A DNA stretch of 60,768 nucleotides from an uncultured Pseudomonadota bacterium (GTDB taxonomy: Bacteria; Pseudomonadota; Alphaproteobacteria; Rs-D84): contig CAMOGA010000007.1 of NCBI GenBank assembly GCA_946613885.1, positions 1 through 60,768 of the forward strand, read 5' to 3'. How positions within the stretch are numbered: position 1 is the first letter of the stretch; each line of letters begins with the position of its first letter. Shown piece after piece: positions 44,357 to 53,718 of the stretch. The notes under the pieces are model-generated. The model saw only the letters and a list, made by a program, of their open reading frames with translations, did no database searches and had not been told where the DNA came from. A program made the position numbers and the translations under genes.

Positions 44357-45823
44357 CTATTTCATTATTGGGAACAGCACAACATCACGCGCACTGGGTT
44401 GATTAAAGACAATCATTGACAATCTGTCAATTCCCATACCCACACCAGAAATTGGTGGAAAACCATGTTCCATTGCACGAACAAAATCGTTATCAGGATT
44501 AAACGCTTCTTCTTCACCACCGGCGATATCTTTTGCCTGATCTTCAAATGCCTTGGCCTGTTGTATTGGATTAACCAATTCAGAATAACCCTTGCATAAT
44601 TCGCCACCTGCGACCAACAACTGATACATATCTAATCTGCGTTCATCTTCATTATTACGACGCGCCAATGGCACCATATACGCAGGATAATTGTACAAGA
44701 ATGTTGGTTGAACAATATTAACGCGGATTTTACGTTTATACACATAATCAACCAGTGTTGCCAAAGATTTCAAATCTTCCAATTCAGACATTGGGAACAT
44801 TCCCATATCCACCAATTTTTGACGCAACACATCAACATCATCAAAATCCAGAATATTACACCCAAACAATTCGTTCATCTTGGCAGTATAATCAATCATG
44901 TCATATTTTGAAAAGTCCAATTGCGTACCCTGATATTCAATTTGTAATGTTCCACGTGCCTTTTGAATTAATTCTTGAACCATGGCCCATGTGAAATCAA
45001 TATTTTTCCTATAATCCCAATATGCAGCATACCATTCAATCATGGTAAATTCTTGCAGGTGCATTGCATCCATACCTTCGTTACGAAAATCTTTAGCAAT
45101 TTCATAAACACGATCAAAACCCGCACCAATTGCCTGCTTCAAGAATAATTCAGGCGAAATACGTAATTGGAAATCAACGTTTAATGCATTATGATGTGTG
45201 GTAAACGGTTTTGCAGCCGCCCCAGATGCGATATTTTGCATAATCGGTGTTTCAATTTCCAAAAATCCATGTCTGTTCATAAAATCACGCAAATTCTGTG
45301 TCATCTTGAAACGACCATACAAAGCCGCCCTGGCATCAGGATTTGAAACGATATCCAAATATCTTTGACGATACCGTGTTTCCATATCTGTCAATCCGTG
45401 ATATTTTTCAGGCAAAGGACGTAATGCCTTGGCTAAAATTTCATAACTTGATACACGTACCGTCAATTCCCCAGCCGTAGTATGATACAAAACACCGGTA
45501 ATACCGATAAAATCACCCATATCAACATTGGCCTTCATAAATTTATAATTTTCTTCGCCCAATTCTTCACGAGACATAGAAAATTGGATTTCGCCTTCGA
45601 TATCATAAATACGACCAAACATTAATTTGCCCAACCAACGCAAAGCCGTCACACGTCCGCACAATTTAACCGGTGTATCATCAGATAATTCACGTGCTTC
45701 ACAAATTTTATGGCTGCGTTCAAATTTATCTTTCCATACAACACCATCACGTTGTTTAATATTTTCAACCTTTTGCAAACGGGCGGTTAATTCGTTCGTT
45801 GATATTGTCGTATTTTCAGTCAT
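44357..45823 (-). CDS. lysS: lysyl-tRNA synthetase, class II
   Basis: Charges tRNA-Lys. The N-terminal OB-fold anticodon-binding domain (VKLCGRVTALRWLGKLMF) is followed by motif 1 (NRHGFLEIETPIM), motif 2 (RVYEIAKDFRNEGMDAMHLQEFTMIEWY) and motif 3 (GVGMGIDRLSMIVFN). Length 488 is normal for the class II enzyme. The 3'-adjacent gene is RelA/SpoT-like. An AAAGGA ribosome-binding site lies 9 bases before the ATG. Confidence 0.96.
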   Translation of the reverse strand: MTENTTISTNELTARLQKVENIKQRDGVVWKDKFERSHKICEARELSDDTPVKLCGRVTALRWLGKLMFGRIYDIEGEIQFSMSREELGEENYKFMKANVDMGDFIGITGVLYHTTAGELTVRVSSYEILAKALRPLPEKYHGLTDMETRYRQRYLDIVSNPDARAALYGRFKMTQNLRDFMNRHGFLEIETPIMQNIASGAAAKPFTTHHNALNVDFQLRISPELFLKQAIGAGFDRVYEIAKDFRNEGMDAMHLQEFTMIEWYAAYWDYRKNIDFTWAMVQELIQKARGTLQIEYQGTQLDFSKYDMIDYTAKMNELFGCNILDFDDVDVLRQKLVDMGMFPMSELEDLKSLATLVDYVYKRKIRVNIVQPTFLYNYPAYMVPLARRNNEDERRLDMYQLLVAGGELCKGYSELVNPIQQAKAFEDQAKDIAGGEEEAFNPDNDFVRAMEHGFPPISGVGMGIDRLSMIVFNQPSARDVVLFPIMK

Positions 45824-45905
45824 CTTTGTTTTCCTTTGTCTATTTATTAAAAAACGGGTGCATGTTTTAAGTGCGCCCGCCGTGATTTCTGTGGTCGCAC
45901 CTTTA
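45824..45905 (-). promoter_or_regulatory. lysS leader with possible attenuator
   Basis: On the minus strand GGGCGCA / TGCACCC (45856-45878, one mismatch) is followed by GTTTTTTAATAAA, a terminator-like element ahead of lysS. An upstream GTGCG (near 45895-45899) could pair with CGCAC in its 5' arm and oppose it. This is the layout of an attenuator, though it is much shorter than a lysine riboswitch and no leader peptide is obvious. Confidence 0.4.
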
Positions 45906-45994
45906 TAACGAAGATTTTTTTATACTGCGTTTCATAACGTTTCACATTATTAACCAAAAGAATTCAAAAGTAAAGTAATAATTAATCCAAACCT

Positions 45995-46444
45995 TTATTT
46001 TGATTGCACATTTGCCATTTTGATAAAACCATCTATCTTATTCAATATTCTGTTCTGTTCTTGTTTTATGCGCGATTGTTCTGCCTGTTGTTCTATCTGT
46101 TGTTGCAAATGTTCTTGTTTCAGTATTGGTTCTTGCTGTTTACGATAAACATATAATAATGCGTACCAAACACTCAAAGCTGCTTCATATAATTCTTGGT
46201 CTCCGCTCATAACAGTATCTGAAAAACGTAAATCTTGTTCACCAGGTATTTTTATAGTAATATATCTGTTCATATATTTCCGAACGGTAAAAATCTTTTG
46301 TTCCTTATAAAATACATCACAAACATCAGTACTGCTATCCAAACCACCCCATTTTATATCTACACGATAATTCTTTTCAAAATCAGGTTGTTTTACCAAT
46401 TGCGTAAATTTATCAATAATTTGCTTTTCATAAATATACACCAT
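45995..46444 (-). CDS. hypothetical protein with Gln-rich coiled coil (149 aa)
   Basis: Not recognised. The first 100 residues are a mixed alpha/beta domain with DIKWGGLDSSTDVCDVFY and IKIPGEQDLRF. The C-terminal 45 residues are a Gln/Glu/Lys-rich coiled coil (LKQEHLQQQIEQQAEQSRIK). Soluble, no signal peptide. AAAAAGGA stands 7 bases before the ATG, and a TTGACA at 46491-46496 on the minus strand suggests its own promoter. Confidence 0.6.
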   Translation of the reverse strand: MVYIYEKQIIDKFTQLVKQPDFEKNYRVDIKWGGLDSSTDVCDVFYKEQKIFTVRKYMNRYITIKIPGEQDLRFSDTVMSGDQELYEAALSVWYALLYVYRKQQEPILKQEHLQQQIEQQAEQSRIKQEQNRILNKIDGFIKMANVQSK

Positions 46445-46506
46445 ATAAAATCCTTTTTATATGGTGTTAAATTATCATATATGATGGCCATGTCAACTTT
46501 TTTCAA

Positions 46507-47616
46507 TCATACAGAATACTTTTCAAATACTTTGTTCAATTGATTGTGAACCTGGATAATCGTAGCACATTTTGACATATGTTTAACCGAAGATGCGCCA
46601 ATATACGTACAACACGATGCAACCCCGCCCATAATATCCTGTAAAACCTTGTCCAGTGCCCCGGTATAAGGTATCAATAACTCGCGACCTTCGGATGTTT
46701 TATAATTTGACATTCCGCCTGCAAATTTATTATTCGCATACTCCGAAGACATTCCATAATATTGTTTAAAACACTTTGTTTGAATCACACGTTTATTATC
46801 GATAATTTCAGATGTTTCAAAAAGTTTTTCAACGATGTCACCGGCAGCCTCGTCTGTACCTGCAAAAATACCGCCAGCCATCACAAAATCAGAATTCAAA
46901 CAAAATGCCTTGCAGATATCGCCAATATCAACAATTCCACCATCTGCACAAATATGTCCATTTACAGAATGTGCAACATCCGCACATTCCAAAATCAACG
47001 ACACCATTGGCACACCACAACCGGTCTGTTTACGGGTTAAACACGCAGAACCACTGCCGATACCACATTTGATAATATCTGCATAATCCAATAACTTTAA
47101 ACATATATCAGAACTGGCGATATTCCCAGCCATAATAACCGCATCATTAAAATTATTCCGCACCTGTGCCAAAACATCCAAAGCGCGCCCTATATAAAAA
47201 TTAGGCGCATCAATACAAATATTACGTGGTGACACCCAATTATATTTAGATTCTAATTCTTTTAATTTGTTTATTTCATTGTCTGCATTTCTTAAACCTA
47301 TTGTTATAAACAAATTATCCAAAGGTATATTTTCCGTTCGACAAGATTCTAAAAATTTTCCTATTTCATCCACAGAATAATGTTTATGCAACGTTGCGAA
47401 CATCCCGCGTGACAATAACTTTTTGGCAACGTCAAAATTACCAACTGTCGCCATATTTGCATTAAAAATACCTAAACCTGTTCGTGTTTGCCCGTGTTTG
47501 AATTTAAATAGACGCGATAAATTAACGTCTTTACGGGAATTTAAATTTATACCCATTTTTGGTCGGATTAAAATATCGGAATAATCCAAATAAACTTCTG
47601 GTAATATCTGTGTCAT
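46507..47616 (-). CDS. guaC: GMP reductase
   Basis: Converts GMP to IMP with NADPH. The IMPDH/GMPR barrel shows FNANMATVG, MAGNIASSDI, the catalytic-Cys loop GIGSGSACLTRKQTGCGVP near residue 188, ADGGIVDIGDI and MAGGIFAGTDEA. The short CxTR-K-x-TG loop without CBS domains separates it from IMP dehydrogenase. Length 369 is a little longer than the usual 346. AAAGGGG precedes the ATG. Confidence 0.85.
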   Translation of the reverse strand: MTQILPEVYLDYSDILIRPKMGINLNSRKDVNLSRLFKFKHGQTRTGLGIFNANMATVGNFDVAKKLLSRGMFATLHKHYSVDEIGKFLESCRTENIPLDNLFITIGLRNADNEINKLKELESKYNWVSPRNICIDAPNFYIGRALDVLAQVRNNFNDAVIMAGNIASSDICLKLLDYADIIKCGIGSGSACLTRKQTGCGVPMVSLILECADVAHSVNGHICADGGIVDIGDICKAFCLNSDFVMAGGIFAGTDEAAGDIVEKLFETSEIIDNKRVIQTKCFKQYYGMSSEYANNKFAGGMSNYKTSEGRELLIPYTGALDKVLQDIMGGVASCCTYIGASSVKHMSKCATIIQVHNQLNKVFEKYSV

Positions 47617-47640
47617 ATCTATCCCCTTTATCTTAATTGT

Positions 47641-47670
47641 ATTCTAGCCAAAAAATTGGATATATTTCAA
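47641..47670 (-). promoter_or_regulatory. guaC promoter
   Basis: TTGAAA and TAGAAT on the minus strand, 18 bases apart, giving a leader of about 20 bases with AAAGGGG. Confidence 0.5.
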
Positions 47671-47686
47671 GACATTAATAAAAAAA

Positions 47687-47702
47687 CGCCCTTTGCAGGG
47701 CG
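47687..47702 (-). terminator. terminator of the export operon
   Basis: CGCCCT / AGGGCG stem with a TTGC loop, followed by TTTTTT on the minus strand, 19 bases past the TolC-like gene. Confidence 0.75.
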
Positions 47703-47720
47703 AAAAATAATTTCATCATA

Positions 47721-49022
47721 TTATTTCTTTACACTTAACCCCAATTTTTCAGGTGTTAAATTGCCCATTGCCGCCAAAACTGCAAAATACGCAGATGTTT
47801 TTCCGTGTTGCGCCCTAACCAAAGACACACGTGCATTTAATAATTCTTGTTCTGCGTTTAAAACATCCAATACTGTTCGGCGACCGTGTTTTTGTTCATC
47901 ACGAACGCCATTTAATGCCATCTCGGCGGCCTTTACACCAGATTCAGCGGCACGTATTGCCGCATCTTGTGCATTATAAACATTCCACGCAGCATGCAAT
48001 TTTTCAATAACTTTATTTTTTGTATCAATACGTTGTTCATCAATACCAGCAACTGTGGCACGAACCTTGTCCACATGGGCAAATGCATTTCCTTTGTCAT
48101 ACAACGGTACAGACACATACAACCCAACCCGTCCATCACGTATTCTGTCAATAACAGGCATATTATTAACCTGCATGTATTGTGCACGCACATCCACAGA
48201 TGGTAATATTGATTTGCGTGCCACAACAACATTTTCATTAACCGCTTTGCGTTTAGAATCCAATGCCAATAATGCCGGATTATTTTTCAAAGCATATTCT
48301 TCTGCATCTGCCAGTGATTGTGGAAAATATTTATCCATACGTGATAAATCTATATCTGTAAAATCGGTCACATCTGTACCATATATACGGCGAAATGTTT
48401 CCAACGCATTATCATAATTTGCCTGGGCATCAGCAATTTGATATTTTGATGCCTCTAACCGTGCGGATGCCTGTGCCACGTCAGTTTTAGTCATTTGTCC
48501 AACACGTTGACGATTTTTAAAATTATCATAATATTGTGTTAATACTTTTTCATTTCCATTGGCTAAATCCAATACAGCACGCGTATTTAAAACATTAATA
48601 TATGCATTTATCGCATCATAGAACACTGCACTTTGCGTTGCACGCAACGCAGATTCAGATGCAGTACGTGCAGCCTTGGCACTTTTTATCCCTGCCACAG
48701 TTGAAAAGCCAGAAAACAAATTTTGTTGAAACTGCACCCCTATTTCGGTTGGAACATAATCTACATCATCATCAACAAATTGTCCCAACATTTGATTATC
48801 AATGTGTAAATTTGTACGTGCGACACCTATATTACCTGTTAAACCCAAATAAGGTTTATATCCACTGCGCGCCGCATCAACATCTGCATTTGCAACATTA
48901 ACATCCGCACGCGCAGATTGTATTGTTGGGTTGCTATCATATACATTTTGTAATTCCGAATACATATCTGCCATTGCTGGCAACGTTGTTAACACTAAAA
49001 TTAATCCACAATATTTTTTCAT
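47721..49022 (-). CDS. tolC: TolC-family outer membrane efflux protein
   Basis: Outer membrane channel for type I export and tripartite pumps. A signal peptide (MKKYCGLILVLTTLPAMA) precedes two repeats of the TolC fold: YDSNPTIQSARADVNVANADV and LKNNPALLALDSKRKAVN, each followed by a beta segment (GVQFQQNLFSG, LYVSVPLYDKG) and long helices. The VGQMTKTDVAQASARLE and GRRTVLDVLNAEQELLNAR motifs are typical. Length 433 is normal. It ends an operon that also encodes a membrane-fusion protein and ABC exporter, so the full tripartite pump is here. Confidence 0.9.
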   Translation of the reverse strand: MKKYCGLILVLTTLPAMADMYSELQNVYDSNPTIQSARADVNVANADVDAARSGYKPYLGLTGNIGVARTNLHIDNQMLGQFVDDDVDYVPTEIGVQFQQNLFSGFSTVAGIKSAKAARTASESALRATQSAVFYDAINAYINVLNTRAVLDLANGNEKVLTQYYDNFKNRQRVGQMTKTDVAQASARLEASKYQIADAQANYDNALETFRRIYGTDVTDFTDIDLSRMDKYFPQSLADAEEYALKNNPALLALDSKRKAVNENVVVARKSILPSVDVRAQYMQVNNMPVIDRIRDGRVGLYVSVPLYDKGNAFAHVDKVRATVAGIDEQRIDTKNKVIEKLHAAWNVYNAQDAAIRAAESGVKAAEMALNGVRDEQKHGRRTVLDVLNAEQELLNARVSLVRAQHGKTSAYFAVLAAMGNLTPEKLGLSVKK

Positions 49023-49034
49023 TTATTTCCCCCA

Positions 49035-50126
49035 TTAATTCAAAGTTATTTTAAATTTCTTGATTGCAATCACCCACAACACTAACCCAACGATTATCAT
49101 CATTCCTGCGTGGTAAGCAAAATATCCGAACGTTGTCCCCTTTAACATAATACCGCGCACTAAAAAAACATAGTGTGTTAATGGATTTATAAAACTGACC
49201 CAACGCAAAACAATCGGAAAGTTTTCAGAAGGTATCAAAGCCCCAGAAAACATCAAACTGAAAAAAGCAACAATCATTACACCTAACAATGCCTGTTGCT
49301 GGGTATTTGTATAATTTGACAACAACACAGACATCCCTGTTCCGGCAACACAAAATGCCAAAAACGTTAAAACGAAAGCAACCACAGAACCAACAAACGG
49401 AACATTAAAAGCAATCATTCCCACAAACAACACAATCAACATAGAAACAAAACCAACCAATACATACGGTAAAGTTTTTCCCATAAGAATTCCAAATTTT
49501 GATATTGGTGCCGCCAGTAATGTTTCAAATGTGCCAATTTCTTTTTCTTTGGTTATCGCAGTTGTTATTAAAATCATCAACATTATAAATGCAATTACTG
49601 CAACCAACGAAGGAACCATAAACCATTTAGTATTCATTTCTGGATTAAACAATGTTCGTGTTGAAAATTGTATCGGAACAGAATTTAAATTAAAACCCAT
49701 TTCTGCAGCGGTGGCCACAACAACACCCTGTAAATATGCCTCGATAGATTGTGCCTTTAATATATTCATGGAATCTATCAACATCTGTATTTCGCCACCA
49801 CCACGTGCAATTGCATATTCTAATCCGCCAGATGGCGCAATTATTGCGACATCTGCCAATCCAGATTGAACCGCAGAAACCGCATCTTTGGTTGTATCAT
49901 CTGCACGTATAAAATAACCAGAACCAATTGCATGATTATATACTTTCTGCATAACAATATCATTTGGTTCCATATCGATTGCCAAACGAATATTGTTGGC
50001 TTCTAACGTCAAAGCACCAGACAATATAATAATTTGCACAGCCGGCATAATCAACACCGCAACCACCAACGCAGGAGAACGCAACATACTAATAATTTCC
50101 TTTTTAAAAAATCCCCAAATCCTCAT
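49035..50126 (-). CDS. ybhR: ABC-2 type permease (YbhR-like)
   Basis: Inner membrane subunit of an exporter. One helix near residues 15-35, a large periplasmic loop of about 140 residues, then five hydrophobic segments (for example VPSLVAVIAFIMLMILITTAI and the ILRWVSFINPLTHYVFLVRGI motif typical of ABC-2 permeases). ITKEKEIGTFETLLAAPIS is the conserved coupling segment. The start overlaps the previous stop by 4 bases. Its partner is the preceding permease. Confidence 0.88.
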   Translation of the reverse strand: MRIWGFFKKEIISMLRSPALVVAVLIMPAVQIIILSGALTLEANNIRLAIDMEPNDIVMQKVYNHAIGSGYFIRADDTTKDAVSAVQSGLADVAIIAPSGGLEYAIARGGGEIQMLIDSMNILKAQSIEAYLQGVVVATAAEMGFNLNSVPIQFSTRTLFNPEMNTKWFMVPSLVAVIAFIMLMILITTAITKEKEIGTFETLLAAPISKFGILMGKTLPYVLVGFVSMLIVLFVGMIAFNVPFVGSVVAFVLTFLAFCVAGTGMSVLLSNYTNTQQQALLGVMIVAFFSLMFSGALIPSENFPIVLRWVSFINPLTHYVFLVRGIMLKGTTFGYFAYHAGMMIIVGLVLWVIAIKKFKITLN

Positions 50127-51259
50127 TCCAGCGTCCTTTTAAATCTTGCTATACATATCACAATTAATAAAATTGCTATAATTCCTAAAAATCCTATATC
50201 TGGCAACATATCCATGAACGAACTGCCTTTTAAAAATTGATCCCGCACCAAATCCATATAAAAACGCGCAGGCAACACAGACGACACAAATTGATATCCT
50301 GGCGACATATATTCGACAGGAAATAAAAATCCGGACAACACAAGTGTTGGCAACAAACCTATGATAATTGCGAATTGAATTGCCACCTCTTGTTTATGGG
50401 TTGAAATTGATATAAACAATCCAATCGCCAGATATCCCAATATAAACAATATTGTTCCTAAAAATAAAATGATATAACTGCCAACAAAGGGAACGCCAAA
50501 CACAGTTCGTGCCAACACAAAAACAAATAAAAAACCGATAAAAGACAATATTGCATACGGCATCCCTTTACCAAATATGATTTCTGATGGTGTTGCCGGT
50601 GTTGACAACAACATTTCCATTGACCCACGTTCCCATTCACGACACACTGTCAATGTTGTTAACATAATTGCCACCAACGCAATAATCGCAGCCGCCAATC
50701 CAGGAATTGCAAACCAACGGGAATTTAATTCTGGATTAAATAAATATCTGGTTTTAAACGAAAAACTGTTGTGCATCATATTTTTTGGCAAATCATATAT
50801 TTTAAAATAAGAATTTACCATTATGGAATTCAAATACATCCCAATTGCAGATATTGATGTGTTATCTGCACCGTCCAATATAATCTGCGCACGTCCAACG
50901 CGACCAGCATCTATTTCGCGTTCAAAATCTGGTGGCACAACCAACACCGCGCGGGCACGTTCAGTAATAATCTCATTAAAACTGTCTTCTGGGTTATTTA
51001 CAGCATACGGTTTAAAATATCCAGAACTGCCAAACGTTTCTATTAAATTTTGCGATGTTTGACTACGATCGTTATCGACATATCCTAACTTGATAGATTT
51101 TACATTAAATTCAATTGCATTTCCTAAAACCAAAACAACAATCAACGGCAATAACAGAGCAATAAACATCGTAAACGGATCACGCAAAACATGTTTGAAT
51201 TCTTTGGAAAATATCGCCATTGCACGATGCCACGAAAAATATTTTTTTACATTTATCAT
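50123..51259 (-). CDS. ybhS: ABC-2 type permease (YbhS-like)
   Basis: 378 residues with the same topology as its neighbour: N-terminal cytoplasmic part, helix near 28-48 (FIALLLPLIVVLVLGNAI), periplasmic domain, then five helices. The coupling motif is CREWERGSMEMLLSTPATPSE, almost that of E. coli YbhS. It overlaps the ATPase gene before it and the permease after it by 4 bases each, so all are translated together. Confidence 0.88.
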   Translation of the reverse strand: MINVKKYFSWHRAMAIFSKEFKHVLRDPFTMFIALLLPLIVVLVLGNAIEFNVKSIKLGYVDNDRSQTSQNLIETFGSSGYFKPYAVNNPEDSFNEIITERARAVLVVPPDFEREIDAGRVGRAQIILDGADNTSISAIGMYLNSIMVNSYFKIYDLPKNMMHNSFSFKTRYLFNPELNSRWFAIPGLAAAIIALVAIMLTTLTVCREWERGSMEMLLSTPATPSEIIFGKGMPYAILSFIGFLFVFVLARTVFGVPFVGSYIILFLGTILFILGYLAIGLFISISTHKQEVAIQFAIIIGLLPTLVLSGFLFPVEYMSPGYQFVSSVLPARFYMDLVRDQFLKGSSFMDMLPDIGFLGIIAILLIVICIARFKRTLE

Positions 51260-52167
51260 CTGGCACTGCCTTCTACTAATTTAATAAACACATCTTCCAA
51301 TGAAGGTGCAATATATTTTATATTAAAATCATTAGAATATTTTTTTATTTGTGCCGCCTCATTGATACCTTTCTTAAATTTTATATGCCAATGAATACCA
51401 AACGGCTCACAAATTTCAACGTCTTTTTTGGGCGGCATTTTAGGATTTTTTACACACGGTGTAAAACATAAAATCCCATCGCCAAAAATTTTTTGTTTCA
51501 GATTTTTTGGACTATCCAATGCGATTAATTCCCCAGAACGCATCAACGCGATACGATTACAATTTTCTGCTTCATCCATATAATGCGTTGTCACAAATAC
51601 TGTTTTGCCATTTTTTGCCAACTGTTTTATTAATTGCCAAAAACGTTCACGTGCAACCGGTGCAACCCCTGCTGTTGGTTCATCTAAAAATATAATCTTT
51701 GGGTCATGCAATAACGCAATACACAATGCAATTTCTTGTTTGATTCCCCCTGGTAAATCTTTGACAACGGTTTTCATGTTTTCATCAAATTCGATAAATT
51801 TTAATAAATTATTACGATTTTTGATATATATGTTATGTGGTATTTGACGCAAAGCCGCCGCAAAATCAAAATTTTCAGCAATGGATAATTCATCATACAA
51901 CGTAAAACGTTGTGACATATAACCAACCTTTTGCTTAATATCATTTTCTGCGCCTGGAACAAATTCAATACCATCGATAACCACACGACCATTTGTTGCA
52001 CGCAACAAACCACACAGCACACGAATTGTTGTTGTTTTTCCTGCGCCATTTGCACCCAAAAAGCCAAATATTTCACCCGGCGCAACCGAAAAACATACAT
52101 CCCGCACAGCATAAAATCCGGAAAAACAAACATCCAAATGTTCAACATCAACCATAAAATCTGCCAT
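51256..52167 (-). CDS. ybhF: ABC transporter ATPase (YbhF C-terminal half)
   Basis: Nucleotide-binding subunit of 303 residues. Walker A GANGAGKTTT near residue 38, signature LPGGIKQEIALCIALLHDP (degenerate, as in the second half of YbhF), Walker B IIFLDEPTAGV and the switch His in TTHYMDEAE. The last 80 residues form a C-terminal extension. In E. coli both ATPase halves are one YbhF protein; here they are separate genes. It follows the other ATPase gene without a gap. Confidence 0.9.
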   Translation of the reverse strand: MADFMVDVEHLDVCFSGFYAVRDVCFSVAPGEIFGFLGANGAGKTTTIRVLCGLLRATNGRVVIDGIEFVPGAENDIKQKVGYMSQRFTLYDELSIAENFDFAAALRQIPHNIYIKNRNNLLKFIEFDENMKTVVKDLPGGIKQEIALCIALLHDPKIIFLDEPTAGVAPVARERFWQLIKQLAKNGKTVFVTTHYMDEAENCNRIALMRSGELIALDSPKNLKQKIFGDGILCFTPCVKNPKMPPKKDVEICEPFGIHWHIKFKKGINEAAQIKKYSNDFNIKYIAPSLEDVFIKLVEGSAR

Positions 52168-52905
52168 TTATTTTTCCCCACGTTTCAAGAAAAATTCATC
52201 AAAATTCCTGCATTTATATTTATGTAATAACTCAGACGGTTCGCCATTTGCCAAAACATGTCCATCATCCATTAAAACAACATCGTCACAACGTTCTGCT
52301 TCATCCATATATGCAGTTGTCATAATGACCAAAATTCCAGACAATATTGATTCGTGCAACAAATTCCAAAATTCACGCCGCGAAATCGGATCAACACCAT
52401 TTGTGGGTTCATCCAATAACATAACGCGGGGCGAACGTAATAAAGCACACATCAAACCTAATTTTTTATACATTCCCCCAGACAAATTGCCTGCTGTCCT
52501 GTCTAAAAACTTATCCAGACGGGTCATTTTTAACAATTCCCGTTTTTTAGATTGAAATTCTGCATCATCCATGCTGTATAAACGCCTGAAAAAATCCAGA
52601 TGTTCCGCCACAGATAAATCAGAATACAAACTTTGACTTTGTGGCATATATGCAATATTATCGCGAAAATCATCAAAAGGCACAGATTGTTTATCTATAA
52701 CATATTCAAATCCGCCAGAATCCACAGACATCAGATGTTGCATCAATCGGAACAGTGTGGTTTTTCCCGCACCTGCAGGCCCAATAATTCCATATAATTT
52801 TCCTGTTTCAAAATGTAATGATACGTCATGCAAAGCACGCACCGAACCAAACGATTTGGATACATTTTTTACATTAATTTCAACACGATTTTTATTTATT
52901 TGCAT
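52168..52905 (-). CDS. ybhF: ABC transporter ATPase (YbhF N-terminal half)
   Basis: 245 residues: Walker A GPAGAGKTTLFRL, Q-loop MPQSQSLY, signature LSGGMYKKLGL, Walker B VMLLDEPTNGVDP. The switch histidine is Ala in TTAYMDEAE, as is usual for the first half of YbhF, so this site probably hydrolyses poorly and the pair works asymmetrically. It overlaps the membrane-fusion gene by 14 bases. Confidence 0.9.
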   Translation of the reverse strand: MQINKNRVEINVKNVSKSFGSVRALHDVSLHFETGKLYGIIGPAGAGKTTLFRLMQHLMSVDSGGFEYVIDKQSVPFDDFRDNIAYMPQSQSLYSDLSVAEHLDFFRRLYSMDDAEFQSKKRELLKMTRLDKFLDRTAGNLSGGMYKKLGLMCALLRSPRVMLLDEPTNGVDPISRREFWNLLHESILSGILVIMTTAYMDEAERCDDVVLMDDGHVLANGEPSELLHKYKCRNFDEFFLKRGEK

Positions 52906-53647
52906 TTATCAAATCGCTTTCTATTGTCATACCAGATTTTAATATTTTATCTGTATTATCAAATTTGACTTTGATTCCGTACACCAAACGCATACGCTCT
53001 TCACGTGTTTGAACATTTTTCGGGGTAAATTCTGCTGTTTCGCTAATTTTTATAATCTGTCCATCAAATTGCATATTATCAGCTTCTGGTAAAACACCAA
53101 CAACATGTTGTCCCACAGATAATTTATACAACATATCATATGGAACATAAAAATACGCCCATATATCCGATGGATTTGATATTGTTATCAATGTTGTTCC
53201 TGGTGCCACAGATTCACCAACCTCACGAAACTTTGCGGTCACGATACCATCAATTGGCGATGTCACATGACACCATTGTAATTGTAAATCGTTCGTATTT
53301 TTTCGTGCAGTTATCGCATCTAATTCTGCCTGGGACGCATGGTCACGTTTGTGTAATTCCACAATGCGTTCATAATCATTATCTATTTGGGTGGCCGATA
53401 TTTTTTGCATATCACACGATAATTCCATCAGTGCATCCCCAGCTGACACATTAGTGCCCTCTGCGGCATAAATTTCTTTAACATCTGACGATACATGCGA
53501 TGTTAATATAACACGTGATGTTTCCAACGTGCCAGCATACATAAACGGCGTAACAAACAACCATTTATACACACAAAACGCACACGCACATATTGCGATA
53601 ACAGCAACAGAAAAACCAATTTGACGTTTTGATATCTTTTTAAACAT
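52892..53647 (-). CDS. ybhG: membrane-fusion protein (HlyD/YbhG family)
   Basis: Periplasmic adaptor joining the ABC exporter with TolC. One N-terminal helix (residues 9-30, GFSVAVIAICACAFCVYKWLF), then the lipoyl halves (SSDVKEIYAAEGTNVSAGDALMEL and VTSPIDGIVTAKFREVGESV) around a short hairpin, and the beta-barrel with VGQHVVGVLPE. At 251 residues it is shorter than E. coli YbhG (about 330), with a brief hairpin. AAGGGGGG precedes the start. Confidence 0.87.
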   Translation of the reverse strand: MFKKISKRQIGFSVAVIAICACAFCVYKWLFVTPFMYAGTLETSRVILTSHVSSDVKEIYAAEGTNVSAGDALMELSCDMQKISATQIDNDYERIVELHKRDHASQAELDAITARKNTNDLQLQWCHVTSPIDGIVTAKFREVGESVAPGTTLITISNPSDIWAYFYVPYDMLYKLSVGQHVVGVLPEADNMQFDGQIIKISETAEFTPKNVQTREERMRLVYGIKVKFDNTDKILKSGMTIESDLINANK

Positions 53648-53718
53648 TTATCCCCCCTTTTTTACATGCCAGATGATTCTAAGATTTATTTTAATTTGTC
53701 GCAACAGATTTTTATTAT

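Noticed and set aside
45824-45994. Lysine riboswitch upstream of lysS
   Set aside because: The leader is far too short for an L-box and its conserved core is not visible; only a small attenuator-like hairpin is supported.
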